Below, piece after piece: positions 44,432 to 56,900 of a stretch of DNA of 64,000 nucleotides (within the stretch, counting starts at the first letter, position 1; every line of letters starts with the position of its first letter). The stretch is from Sphagnum compactum. Taxonomy: Eukaryota; Bryophyta; Sphagnopsida; Sphagnales. The notes beneath the pieces are model-generated. The model was not told the DNA's origin and did no database searches. It saw nothing but the letters and a program-made list of their open reading frames with translations. The position numbers and the translations under genes are program-made. The DNA lies in contig OZ234493.1 in assembly GCA_965153455.1 (NCBI GenBank), forward strand, positions 36,632,213 through 36,696,212, read 5' to 3'.

Positions 44432-44954
44432 TCTATCCTTTAAGTCAGTTATTTAGTTGTAATTCACCTTAGGCTACTCAGGCGAAAATGTTAATACTTA
44501 AGCTTGATTTTGATTGTATTTAAGAATCTGATAGAGTGAGAACTAAATAAAGATGTAATAGGACTGCATCCTAAAATCTTAAAAGTACATCATTAGTGCT
44601 TGAAGGTCATTCTATAGACTAACTTAACATTGTCATGGTGAAATGTTATTGTTAATTATGGGCTTGTATTCCCAATATATCAATAAATCCCATCTAATTT
44701 TACATCCCTTTTCCCTTCTCCACAACATAAAAAAGGACAATGCACTTTTAAAGGTTTACTAGGTCCTAAACTAATTAAGCGTTACATCAACTGAAATAAA
44801 GAGTATTCTATGCCTAGAAATATCACAAAAGCTAATTCAACTATTAATAATCACTACTTGAAGGTTTATAAGCATTCAAATCATTAGTACTAAGGAAATT
44901 TAAGGAACTAAAGTTTAACTATTTGTTGAGCTATAATCCATGGCTCACAAAGGG

Positions 44955-46779
44955 CTCCAGTGGCTTCACATGAAATTGATCAATTAAAAGTACCACCAAA
45001 TCATGCAATGGAAGATGTAGATTGGGTGCACAAAGGGTCAAGGTAGAGGTGCAAAATCAATGGATGCATCCATGTTTATGTGGTTAAATGGTTATTTCAT
45101 TAGCATTTGGACAACAAACACGGGCTTTGCATGGAGGTAGGCAAATATGGTCGTCCTTCTACTCATGTTGGGGGACTAAGGCAACAAAATCACCATGTTA
45201 TGAACGTTCAAATTTTGAGCAACCCACATGCAAGATAAAAGCAGAATGAAAATAAAGTTCTTGATAGAGTGAAGAAGAAAGCGGAGTTAGAATGGGATGA
45301 ACTCTTAGCCCAAGCGCAACAAATGGAACATGTTGAATGGCCTTTGTTGGTACGTTTAGCCTTCGAGATCTTGTTGGGCATCATTGGGATTCCAGCATGG
45401 GAGGTCATGTGTTGTTGCTACTGAGAAAGTTAGTTCATTCCAAATGACAAAAAACCATGCATGTTAATTGCTATTATGGTTCTAGAAATTGCGTATGAGG
45501 GAGAGTATACGGGAGGAGGGAAACACATTGATGGGGCACACACACACCTGATCTTTAACTTGAACTCTTGCCATCCCTTACTGTTGTTCTAAAATGTCAT
45601 CATTTGTGGTAAATTCTTACACAAGAAGCTTTCAACTAACACTTTTTCTATCTCTTATGATGATGACAAAGTAATGTGTAATGCTTCACATAAGAGGTCT
45701 GGAAACCTGAACCTTACATGCCTTCCACTTTCATACACACACTGCAAGCCCACAAACAAATCTAACTATGTGTTTAAGTTCACAAGATAAATCTAGCGCA
45801 GATAAATATGCAAGATAAGAGCCAAGTTGCCACTCTTGTGACATTGGGGATTTTGCTATCATGTTCAGAAAAAAATGTTGAATCACGTGTCAGCATTAAT
45901 TCAAAACCCTAAACCCTAAACATGAAACCCTAAACTAATTTTCAAAAATTCAAACATGACAGACATTTGGGTATAATTGTCTAGTAAAAAACCTGATTCT
46001 TGATCTTGATTTCGATAATATTAGTTGCAAGTTAGTCGATCACAAAGAAGGAACTCTGGTCATCAGGAGGTACACATTTGTATGGCCATGCTCCATATAT
46101 GTTGTTGTTATCTAAGGGCCCAAAACCTGGCAACCACATGTTTGCTTATATAGACAATACCATCCTCCTCCTCTGTAGATCTATCATTCTCTCCCTTAAA
46201 CCTTCAAACCAAACACCTTAAACCCTAAGCATACACATTAATGCAAATGATTAGATTTGTTATCTCTTCATAGATGGCAAGTTTTTTGCAAGCTACAAGA
46301 GTTTAGTTGGCAAAGTTGCACATTGACTTTCCAACTCCACATGTGCACAATTTTGATGAATTGTGTTACCACCCATATAATGATTAACGCCACCATTCAC
46401 AGCATATATTATGTAATTGTCCAATTATGTTTACATCCTTAAAATTCAACAAGAGATGTAGAGGATGGTCTAATGATACCTAGCCAAGGATGTTTGGTGG
46501 GAATGACAGACTACCTAATTGTACAACACTTTAGAAGTTGTTCACTCGAGAAGTTAAAGGGTTCATTGCAAAAATGCTCCATACAAACCACCTACAGACA
46601 TAACCACAAAGAATTATTAATAATTTATTCACTTTTTAGAAGAAGCAAAAAGTAAAGAATGCCACTTGTACACATACTTTTAAATTAGTATATCATTTGT
46701 CAAAAAGGTTACAATGTTAACCAACATAAGACATGACTAAGGGTTCAATGGAAGTTACTTGATAGTATCGAGTAATTTG
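44955..46779. other. No gene seen
   Basis: AT-rich sequence with short open stretches only. It contains an interstitial telomere-like motif at 45904. Confidence 0.45.
45904..45935. repeat. Interstitial plant-telomere-like motif
   Basis: AAACCCTAAACCCTAAAC followed after four bases by another AAACCCTAAAC. Similar single motifs occur at 39030, 41990 and 63610. Confidence 0.6.
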
Positions 46780-47870
46780 GTTATATGTCTTGATGGGCAT
46801 GTCTATTAGGCTTGCATCTTTGCATCAGTGATTTAGGAACCTTGAGATGTTACCAAAATATCTTCCATCCAAACATAAAGCTTGATCATTACTGATAGTA
46901 ATTTCAAAAGCCCGATTTGCATCTAAATGCATTGCATAGGGATATGCACATTCACCATTACGCATAAAACCTTGAATTCGTTGCATTGACTCTGCATTTG
47001 TGAGAACCTCACTAACAAACTCAAATACAAAAGCATTAATTGGAAGGTCTTCCAGTGTTTTGATCCCCCAACCCTTCTCTTTGGAAATCCAAAAGACCTT
47101 GAAATCATATCAACACATTAAGTAAAATCTAGACGATACACCAACATTAAACATAGAGGTGAAAGTCAAAATTTTTAAAATTATAGAAAACTATCTAAAG
47201 TCATTCATACCTTTAGACAATGATGTGTCCCTTGTTGTACAATTCAATTGCCATAATTTATGTTGCAATTACAGTGCTATTGGCACTCAATGAAATCTCG
47301 CACAATATGGCCTTCACAGTGTTTGACACCTCGACAATTTGTAACCATGATACAATTTCCCCATGGACAAAAGTTGATGTCTTCTACTATAGCCAACCCC
47401 ATGCACTGAAGTAACGCACATAACAATGGTTTCAGTACATAAATTCTTATACACTAGTGACCTTTCCAACACACTTAAGCTGTTACACATTAGGTTCAAA
47501 TAATTAGTAATCTCAAAATACATATTAAACAACTTGGACTACCTTATCAATGTAGCATTTTTTGAACAATCCATTTTGAGTATATGCACACTCCCCACCA
47601 CCATATTGAGCACAATTACAATTGTTGGGCATTTTGACACAATTGTGTCGATAGTCCGAACAAGAGCCTTTTGCAGAAAAATGTGAAATGTCACACCCAT
47701 TCCCCACATTATGATGGAAAATATTTTTCAAGATGTATGTGAAAGGACAAGGTGGAGCATGTTTCCTAGATTGGTTGAAATAGGGATAGGAACACACTCT
47801 AATCCCCCACTCAAATCCCTAGGGTAATCTTGCCAAGACCTTTGGCTATCTGAATTTAAACTTTGTAACC
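46780..47870 (-). pseudogene. SUVR-type SET-domain histone methyltransferase, broken
   Basis: Three exon-like blocks on the minus strand. The pre-SET block (about 47870-47543) reads QIAKGLGKITL, then after a frameshift CPFTYILKNIFHHN, NNCNCAQYGGGECAYTQNG and donor AAG|GTAGTC. The second block (47405-47211) reads HCEGHIVRDFIECQ, HCNCNINYGNCIVQQG and donor AAG|GTATGA. The SET block (47097 to about 46780) reads KGWGIKTLEDLPINAFVFEF, LCLDGRYFGNISRFLNH-stop-CKDASLIDMP and RYYQ. The blocks follow plant SUVR proteins, which methylate histone H3 lysine 9. The TGA at 46825-46827 falls on the expected Arg of the NHRC motif; a second stop lies in the middle block. The post-SET end is not found. Confidence 0.65.
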
Positions 47871-48055
47871 ACGTGCTTATAGGTCAGACTTTGTGTAAAT
47901 GAAGACCTCCACAATAATGATCAAGTACACTATCAAAAACTTACAACAAAACAATATAGGATATAAAAGTTATGATCACAAAGTTCAATGGCAATCTATT
48001 ATTACATCAAGTCCCAACTTTTGACAATTATAAAAAAATTAGAAAATGTTGGACA

Positions 48056-49437
48056 TTACAAGTTTGGCAACTCCAATGTTATACCATCTAGGCATAACTC
48101 ATTGCTAATGGTGAAAAAACCTTTGTTTTTTGGTGGTACTAATGGAGTGTAACTACCAAAATGTGCAATCCAATAAGGAGATTGCAACACATTGTGCACC
48201 AAAACTTGACTACAAAATATTTTTGGTATATCTGAATACATCCATTAAGCTATATGTGCTATAGCATTACAACTTACAAGTGTAGAGTCGTAGCAATCAA
48301 GAGTGTGAACTTGTGGTAAGAGAATACTCAAAAATGCCACAACACATTTTACATTATTATCAAGATATTTGATAACAAATGTATCAAGGACAACCACCAA
48401 TATGCCATGAAGAACTATGCATTACAATAATATCCTTCACCTCTAAATTACCCATTTGCACTATTTGGTGCTCCACAACTTTTGCCTTCTTCTTCCCCTT
48501 CTTTGCTACAGATGTCAATTCATAGTCATTTGTTGGACCTCGAACCCATGTCTTCACATTTGCCTTTGTGGTCACCACTGCATCTACACCTTTCCCCTTT
48601 GATTTTCGACCATGCTTTTGCTTCCCAATTCCTTTCCCCATGTCATGCATCTCAATAGTGACCTTTTGGGTCTCAACAACACTAACATTCTCTTGAGTCC
48701 CCATAGTAATCCTTTGTTGTATGTAGGTTTGCTTTGTAATGGTTTGCTCAATCCCAGGGAAAGACTATTTCTTTCCATCTGTGTTGCTTGTATGAATACT
48801 AGTTAGTTCAAAAGGGTCGGTCTTTGTTGGCATTTTTACACTGGCTTCACCCTTCCCATTCCCTTCTTGAAAGGCATCAATGGTTTTGGGTTTCAAGAGG
48901 ACGTGGCATTATTGTGGCTAGACTATTTTCCACAACTTTCTAGACATCAATTTTCTGGTGGGAGCTTGTTGTTTCTCCTACATCCTCTTTTTCAGAACTA
49001 TCACTCTCGTTGCTTGAAGAGACATCATTAATCCGTAACACCTCTAACACATTTGATTTGCATGCCCTACTAGGAAGGCAATGCTTTGGACAAAGGTTTA
49101 TGAAAACCTTTACACAAATATTTTTTGAAAATATTGCATTCATTATGAATAATGGACTTTTGAAATTAAAAATATGAATCAATCTTGGTGGTACAAAAAG
49201 GCTTAGGTGCCCCAAGCATTTGTTCATTGGAGCAAAAACTTTCATGAAAGCTGCCACGAGAGGAGATGCATTTTTGATTTGCGCTCTTTCTTCACCAAAT
49301 GTTGAATCACGTCCACATGAAATTCCTTCCCAATACATAAATTCAAGGAGTGTTTGAAAAGAAAAATGCAAACACCTTGCCCAAACATTAACCATATGAT
49401 TGCGCCATTGATCTTGTGGAAGAAACACAACCTCCAT
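48056..49437 (-). pseudogene. Coding-like remnant upstream of the SET blocks
   Basis: Long minus-strand open stretches: 49437-48940 (ends in an acidic serine-rich segment, SSSNESDSSEKEDVGETT), 48704-48384 (lysine-rich, GKQKHGRKSKGKGVD) and 48241-48056. The acidic/basic alternation and the same orientation could make this the N-terminal half of the SUVR-like gene, but I see no diagnostic WIYLD motif. Element B (solo copy) lies just beyond its 5' side. Confidence 0.3.
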
Positions 49438-49505
49438 TCGAACTTAGGGTGAATGCACATTACAATGGTATATTTGGGGCAAAAAAATGTAATGTTTATT
49501 GGAGT

Positions 49506-50392
49506 TGTTGTAACCCTAGCCTTGGGCTCACAACCAAAGCAAAGGCTTGCAAAGGTGCGGGGGAAGAGTGAAGCCCGGGAGTCACATTTTATGTTCCCAG
49601 GAGTGTAGGAGAGTGTGAGGGAATGAACCCTCACACTTCCAAGTGAGCTCCCACTTTGGGAGTTGGAGTCCCAATGGACTTCTAAGTATTCAGAAGGCAA
49701 TTTTAGGGGCTAAAACTCATTGGATTGAAAAGTTCCCTATACCACTGGAAAGATTTTGGAATGTAGATGTTTAAAATGGGTTTGCATGACCCATTTGGGT
49801 ACTTAAAACATACGTTATGGCCAAAAGATGGGTCAAGAGTCAAACTACCAATTTGACTCCCAACCACTAAAAATCAAAAATTGCCCTGACTTCCTTGTGT
49901 GCAGGTGGCGTGCCATATATTGTTGGAAAGCTTTTGATGAGGGCTACAACTTTGCTGTAGACCTCACCTCAATCAAAGGTCTGCACACAAAGTTATGGGC
50001 CTCCAAAGTCACGAGAGTCCCAATTTTGGGAATTTTGGGACTCCCAACTTGGGAGTCTCGGGACAAAATGACATTTGGGTACAGGCCCCATGGCTAGGCA
50101 TAGAGAATACTATAAAGGGGAAGGTGGTGGCTTCCCCCAAGTCTGGGCCTTGGTGAGTCTTGTGAGTTCGTGTTTGCTCGTGACTCATCCGTGCACCAAA
50201 AGTGTTCCAACTATACACTAACCAACTTGTGTTTGGTTTGTGCAAGTCCATGTGAATAATTGATTCGCTTGTCATTCATCTTAGTCCCCATCCCAGAGCT
50301 CCAACATGCCCCTCCACCCCAACTCTTTATCCTTCTGTTATTTTCACCTTGGACTCGCAGTTGAATCTATCAAGGAGTTTAAAGGTGCATCA
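49506..50392 (+). mobile_element. Element B, solo LTR copy
   Basis: Starts TGTTGTAACCCTAGCC at 49506 and ends AAAGGTGCATCA at 50392, flanked by GGAGT on both sides (49501-49505 and 50393-50397). The structure is that of a solo LTR: TG..CA ends plus a perfect 5-bp target duplication, 887 bp, no coding frame. It matches the minus-strand copy at 1410-5940 outside element C. Confidence 0.85.
50111..50117 (+). promoter_or_regulatory. TATA box of element B LTR
   Basis: TATAAAG in the conserved context GAATACTATAAAGGGGAAGG; the same block is found twice in the 1.4-5.9 kb copy. Likely the retroelement's Pol II promoter. Confidence 0.5.
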
Positions 50393-50397
50393 GGAGT

Positions 50398-53199
50398 ACA
50401 CACTATATAATTTTCACAGGGTAAAGTTAGCCACCTACTTTTCCCACTAATGTGAAGTCAAAATAGGGTTTTTAAATCCATCAATTTCAATACAAACTAT
50501 GTTGTTGCATTCACGTTTTCAATTAATGGACATGGGAAGGGGATAACATCCATTACTTATTATTAACAATTATCAATCGACTAATTGTGATTTGCAACCA
50601 CCTTAATTGGTTAGCAACATCAACGGACATCATGAGAATGTGTTCAGTGTGTTGAAACAACCTTTATGAAACATTTTGAAATCGAACGTGAGCTTGGAAG
50701 CATACAAGGGGCATGAACTTGGAAACATCCAGGGAACATGAGCTTGGAAGCATCTCGAAGCAATGGAAAACACACCATATGCAATAGTAGCAGGAGGTTG
50801 GTAAACCCCAATTATTGCACCTCAAAAAAGTGTTTGGTACATTTTTCCATGATTTGAAGGCTTGTGCTTAACCTACATTTTAAGCAAGTAAGCTTATGTG
50901 ATCTCTAACAAGCTTGTATAGTAGGCATGAGTGCTTGAACGACTTTCTGAAATCTATGTCATTTTTTGAAGTTTTATTTGAAAATGTATTTTTTTTTTAG
51001 TGAAAACATTAGTGACAGTATGGATTAGCAATTTTTGTCAATCACAAGCAACTTCTACCGCGACATCTTTACATAAAAATTTCGTTTCTTGATCAATTCT
51101 TGAAAAGTATGTTGTTAAGGTTTGTTGGAATTAATAACTAAAATGTTAGGTTTTATTTTGCAACAACAATCACTAAGTTATGTTGTTGCAACTCTTCCCA
51201 TGGGCTGTAGTTGAAGCATCATCAATTTTCTAGAAGGTCAAACTTATAAAACCCCTAATAAATCAATGATGGTTTATTTTGCAACAATGATCACAAAATT
51301 TTGTTGTTGCAACTCTTCCCATGGGTTGTAGTTGATCATCTTACTCTAAACTCAAGAGGATCTACTAAGTTCATGATATTGTCAATCATATAATTTTTAA
51401 CAAGCCATGTTCACCATCAATTATTTCACTTGTTCTGAACCATAATTAACAAATTCAAGTACTTGTTAACCTAGGCATTCATCTAAAATGCATCTATTTA
51501 TTAACCATGTGAGCAAAATTAAACTTTTATATCAGAGCTACAATGACCATGAAAGGATCTTTTGGGTAGGTTGTTACTCTTATCCCTAATGTTCACCCAA
51601 AAAGAAAGTAGTACTTACAAAACTTCTAGGATAGAAACTTCAAACATGTTGCCTGAAGCTCAATTCTTTCTATTTATCTTGTATTTTTTAAAAGGTTGAC
51701 CTTAGAAAACCCCCAAGAAATTAGTGATGGTTGTAATTGTAGCAATTTGGAAGCAAGATGCTTCCAAGCTCATTTTCCTAGGTTAACATGTATCTTGATT
51801 TTAACCTAAAAAAAATTGGGAATGTAATGTTAGTGCTACATAGTGGAAAGAAAGACAAGTTCTTTTTAAGAACAGAAAAATAGGTGCAATTAATTGTATC
51901 TAAGTTCAATTCGATGAGCATTAGTTTTGGTAGCATGTTGTTAAGCATTAAAACTACAACTTCTCTAAAAGCATAAAAAAATTTACCAAGTTTTCACATT
52001 TTGCTATGATTAAATTTTGATGATGTTAATTAAATTTTAGTAATCTAATAATTTAATGAATGTTATTGGCTTTGGGTGCAGGTGTAAATGTTATGAACTA
52101 TAGAACCACTCCATGAACTTGTGTTTTCAATATAAATTTAGGTCTTATGCATCCATTCTAATAGGAACATTGATAAAGATTGAAAAACTAGAAGTTTAAA
52201 GTCTTTAGCCATTTGTTTAAGTGATTGTCAATAGTCCACATATATGCCTTGATGATATTGAATTTAATTTGTTGCAGTCTAACTCTCTTTTAAATTCAAG
52301 GGCTATTTCATGATCCATGTGCTTAAATAAGAAAAGTATATTATGACAATTGTTTTTTTTTGTTAATAGAATCCCTTCAACAAAGCTTGAATTAAAAGGA
52401 ATTGGGTCAAGCAACTTACATAACATTACTTTTGACCTCTCCAAGTTGGTCAGTACTTTTGTACCAATGAAACGAATTGTCAAGTATGTCGCTTGGTTGC
52501 CTTGTTGTAAATTTCATTTAGTTGCAAGATTTCAAACTTTCATATGGATGAATCCATCTATGACAAGGAGTGACAGGGAGTGGTGGATTTGTGCTACTTA
52601 ACATTGAACTAGCACAAGGAAATTGCAAAGGCTACTCACAAATCTTCACACAAAAACCAAGACTCCAACCCAAATATGATATGAAGATTTTTCACCTTAA
52701 TAATTTAGTTGTAGAGTTATCCTTATCATGTTTTGAATACATTTCAATCACATGTGTGATTGGTCCATGGACCCAAATTGTACTAAGATTTTATGTGAAT
52801 AAATGAACTATTTATCATGAAGCAAATTCTGAAACCTAATGTATAAAACCAATGTTGTTATCAATGAATAATTAAAATTAATTAGTGGTAAATAAAATTA
52901 TGTATTATCTACAAAGTTGGACATCTGATGAGTGAATGATATTGTAGGATATCAGAATAGGAAAAGTTATGCCCTTGATTAAAAAATTTGAAACTTTGCA
53001 ACATTAAAAAATCATGAATGAAGATTTTGCATGTGGGATTTTTCTTTTTTGAATGAGTAACCAAAGGCTGGTCATGTGTGTTATACACAATTTCACAACT
53101 ACAAAGGATATGTAAGTATGTATTATAAATGGCATAATGCATAATTTGAAAGAAATAAAAGTTGTATTTTCTGGGGCTTTGTTTCTAGTGTGTTTTCAT
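50398..53199. other. No gene seen
   Basis: AT-rich intergenic sequence. One phrase (ATGTTGTTGCAACTCTTCCCATGGG) is present twice, near 51180 and 51300, as a 120-bp tandem duplication. No conserved protein recognised. Confidence 0.45.
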
Positions 53200-54669
53200 C
53201 ATGAAGAGAAGGTGAAACAAGGATCAACCTCCTAGTGAGGATGATACAGATGTGACTCAAAGTTTGGTCGAAGAAGAAACTCTAGAAGAGGTGGATGCCA
53301 AAATTGCAGAGCTTATGAGAAATTTGCCCCATATTGCCATTGATTTCCATGCTTTTAAGGATGATTATGGATTGCCAAGTGAAGGAGCCAACCCACATAG
53401 GATAAAAAACAAAGATGTCCAAGAGGTTGAGATCAAAGGGGTGTTTGGGGAAGTTCAAAAAAGGAGCGGGTACTCTTTTGTTGATTGTCATCATGTTCAA
53501 ATGGTGGATAGAATCAAGGTAATCTATCCAGTTGTCTACGGTAAGACAAATTTGCCTAGGAGTAAATTGAATGGGAAGGAGTTTGCTAGGGGGATTGTTG
53601 TAGAGATTGTGAAAGGCAAGAAAGTTAATTGGGTAGGATTCGGTCATGAAACCGGCACCAACCAAAGGTCCAAGTGGCTTTCTTGGATGGAAAAATGCAT
53701 TGAAAAGAAGGTAGTTTTGTTGGGCAAGACTATAGTAGAAATGAAGCTTGAGGAAGGTGTGGAGGATTTGATGAAGGGAGAAAGGAAGATGAAACGAGAG
53801 TTTGAATCTGGTGTTGGTGTTGAGAAGGTTGGTGAAATTAGCCCTAGTCTTGAAAATACTTAACTAGAATTGGGGGAATTAATGAACATTGTTGGGTTGG
53901 AGTTGGAGTTTTCTAAGGTTCAATTGGTGAAGTTGAAAAAGAAAAGGAGTTGACATATGAACTTGGCGAAGGGAAATTTGTCTTCGATTTTATGCAAGCT
54001 ACTGTTTCTAAAGCTAAGAGTAGGCTATAAGAGTTGTTTGCTGTAGAATCGACTATTGATCCTACTGACCTAAACAAACAAAAGATGACTTGTAAAATTT
54101 TACAAGTCCAAAATGGAGAAGACAAAAGCTAATCATGAGGAGCTCTTATTGAAGTCTAACAACCTTCAAAACATAATAGTTAATGGGGTCAAGAAACGAG
54201 AATCTTTTAAGCTTCAACTTGACGCTTTGAATGCCCACTAGTTATAGTTGAAGAAAGGGAAAAAAGTAGTTGATGTACTTAACCTTATCCTATGTGTTAT
54301 CCAAGCGATGTATGTGATATGAGACTTGATACTATAACCCTGAGTTGTTGCTCACTTTGTGGATTCAATTTTCCTTTTAAGGACATCATTGTCTCTAGTT
54401 GTGGCCATCTCTACCATGCATGGTGTGCTAGTATATGGTTCAAAAAGAACACATGGTGCAAGGACAATGTGTGTGAAGGTCTTGTACACCCAAATTGGTA
54501 CAAGAGCTTTGGATTTGCAGAATTTGACAACCACTTGGAAGACAAGTATGTGGATATGGAGTGTGAACTTGCACAGTATGATTATACAACAAAGAAGAGT
54601 TATAGCCTCAACTCATCTCCCAACTATCGGTTAATCAAATTTCTATTGCATATTTGTAAACATGTTTGA
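53200..54669 (+). pseudogene. Broken gene: unrecognised N-domain, coiled coil and RING-like zinc finger
   Basis: ATG at 53200 (MKRR, then TGA), then 203 open codons (53252-53863): DAKIAELMRNLPHIAIDFHA, DVQEVEIKGVFGEVQKRSGY, RIKVIYPVVYGKTNLPRS, then Lys/Glu-rich coiled-coil-like sequence. After stops and shifts the frame resumes at 54292-54669 with CCSLCGFNFPFKDIIVSSCG, HLYHAWCASIWF, NVCEGLVHPNWYKSFGF. The Cys/His order is C-x2-C, C-x-H-x2-H-x2-C, C-x4-C, like a RING or PHD finger. No known protein is matched with confidence. It is probably a member of a repeated, transposon-associated family. Confidence 0.45.
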
Positions 54670-56149
54670 TGAACTTTGTGCAACTTGTCCATTGAATTGT
54701 AGTGTCCAATTAAAATTCTCTAATTGTTGCAATTTCTTTGCACTGATTTACAACCTATGTGTAGGTCTATTGTAACAACTAGGTTAGTTTATTGTAGTGG
54801 TGTAACTTGTATGGATTGTAGTTGTCTACAAGTGTAGTAGAGCATTTAATGTACACAAAGTCTTAGTACATACTTCCAATACCCATTTTGCATACTTGTG
54901 TATGTATAAAGTGGGTACCATGGATCCAAATGGGAGCTAAAAGTATAAATTTTGTTTATAATTAAAACAATAGGTGCAACCCATTACATTCATGACTCTC
55001 CATTGTATGTTCCTTATTGTAATTTATGTACTGCAATTGACTACAAATACTTATCTTTTGCTTGTTGATGTGCATGGTAAGTACCCTTTGAATATTATGT
55101 ATGGTGTGTAGTATTTTATGTACACATGGGTGAGTACTTTATGTTGCATTGTGTCTATCCATTAGACTGTAAGATCCAAATCATACTTGCTTGATTAGAA
55201 TGCATTTTGTATGTTATCTTGTTGTATGCAATGTTCTAACATGTATAGACTTTGATGTGTACTTGTAAGAGACTAACCACACTTGATGGATTAATGTGTA
55301 TGGTGTATATTATGTTGTATGTACCTACATAGATGTTGTGTAGTCTAGTAGTGTATAATCTAGGGTTTTCCATAGCTATTTTAATTATTGAGTTGACTTC
55401 CCTAGTACAATTCATGAATGTTATTTTGTGTGGATGCATGATCTTCACTCAAGGTCTTGTGTGAACCATCTAGTGCAGGCACTTTCAATGGGAATTGTGG
55501 TGAGACCAACCAAGCTATAGGGCCACAAACTCCGAAATGCCTTTTCCTCAGGTTGTTAGTTCTTTTAACCCTAAGCATGTGCTTAAAAATCCTAGAGCAC
55601 CTATCAGAAATTCACCTAGATGTCAATTTGCGGAATTATAGAAGCAACATGTACCACTTGAATTAAATGTTCCAAAAAACTTGTTGCCTTCTTTATACCC
55701 TATGAAGAAGTTGGCCACTTCACCAAAAATTTCAATTTGAAAAACCAAGAATTATAATAATGAATGATGTTTTGTTCAATTTTAAAGATTTTTATTCATT
55801 TCAATTTCAGCTTGGCAATTGTTATTAATTCATTGTATTGAAATGAACTTCAACACCTAGGCTAATCATTCAATAGTTTATCAAAAGAACTAACTTGCTT
55901 CCCTCTAAAAGTCCACAAATGGTCAACTAAGTCATCTCAAAGTTGGTAATGAGCATCCTCTTGTCGAATTGTGACTAGTTTTCACATGAGCAAATCTTTT
56001 GAATGACAATAGGATTAGCACTTGGTACTCCTCTAGATGAGTTAAAATCTATTATAGTCAAAAAATTGAATTGAATTCTACATCCCCTTCTTCATCATCA
56101 ACGACCATCTTGTGCATGATCACAATTGTTTTCTAAATCAATTTCATGA
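54670..56149. other. No clear gene
   Basis: Spacer. A short stretch near 55545-55740 (plus) reads as if coding (SFNPKHVLKNPRAPIRNSPR) but is isolated and interrupted. Confidence 0.35.
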
Positions 56150-56900
56150 TTATTTCACTTTGTAGCCACATTGGCAGCACTCCCCATCATGATTATAGAA
56201 TGCCAAATGTGCATTCAATATCTTTGCAAGCCCTTTCTTACATTTTTGCATACCATTTTGGCTTCTCACCTTGTGGTTAAAAGATAGTCTTCTAGAAATA
56301 ACCCAATCCACATATATGCCATTTGCTAGGAGGTAGCACATGTAATAGGCAAGGCCGTAGACAGTGAATTCTACATGTGGGGCAATGCCATGGAGGTAAT
56401 TCACCATGAAAGCGTAGTGATCAACCACATTGATATTGTTTAAAAAACCCAAAAACCTTATAAACCTAGATATAAATGCATGCCAAATCCATAAATCTTT
56501 GGTTAAAATTGCTTCCATCACCAAACTATTGTTGTTAACTTGTTTTGGTATTAACCTTGTTAACTAATCATATAAGTTTTTCACTTGGGCCAATTTGTAA
56601 AATATTCATCTGAACATTTTAAGGAACCTTTGCAATCAATTGAGCTAAATATGCTTCAACATTATATCAGCCAAATTGGGTTCACACAAATATTCTTTTT
56701 TGAAAAAGTCCTTGATTACGTCCCACTTTTTTTGGAAGTACACATTGTAGTTCAAAACAACATTGTGTATTCTCACAACTTCTTGCTCATATGAAATATA
56801 CACCTAAATGCCTCTATTAGATACATGGAATCTTTAGCAAAATAGTCCTACCATTTTCAATTATGAAGCTTTGAAAATCCACAATTTATGTTTGATGCCT
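56150..56900 (-). pseudogene. PIF/Harbinger-type transposase remnant
   Basis: The open frame 56524-56150 reads EAILTKDLWIWHAF, GFLNNINVVDHYAFMVNYL, EFTVYGLAYYMCYLLANGIY and VDW, followed by QKCKKGLAKILNAHLAFYN. This follows the plant transposon domain (PF04827-like) segment in which Asn-Asp-x-Asn-Val and Tyr-Tyr-Leu-Ala-Asp-Gly-Ile-Tyr are conserved. The expected catalytic Asp positions are altered here (NNINV, LLANGIY). Upstream, 56880-56640 holds an N-terminal-like piece (VVRIHNVVLNYNVYFQKKWD). Stops and gaps lie between; it is a dead copy. Terminal repeats were not found. Confidence 0.6.

Larger units (their letters stand above)
42288..44949 (+). mobile_element. Element C, copy 2, with perfect target duplication
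   Basis: Begins TGTGAGGAATTATTGC at 42288 and ends ATCCATGGCTCACA at 44949 (2662 bp). The flanks are AAGGG on both sides (42283-42287 and 44950-44954). It matches copy 1 (1526-4378, opposite strand) along its length, including the 200-bp repeats, an AG-acceptor and the reading frame. The TG..CA ends with TGTGAG/CTCACA and a 5-bp duplication are typical of an LTR element; no second LTR or pol is present. Confidence 0.8.
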
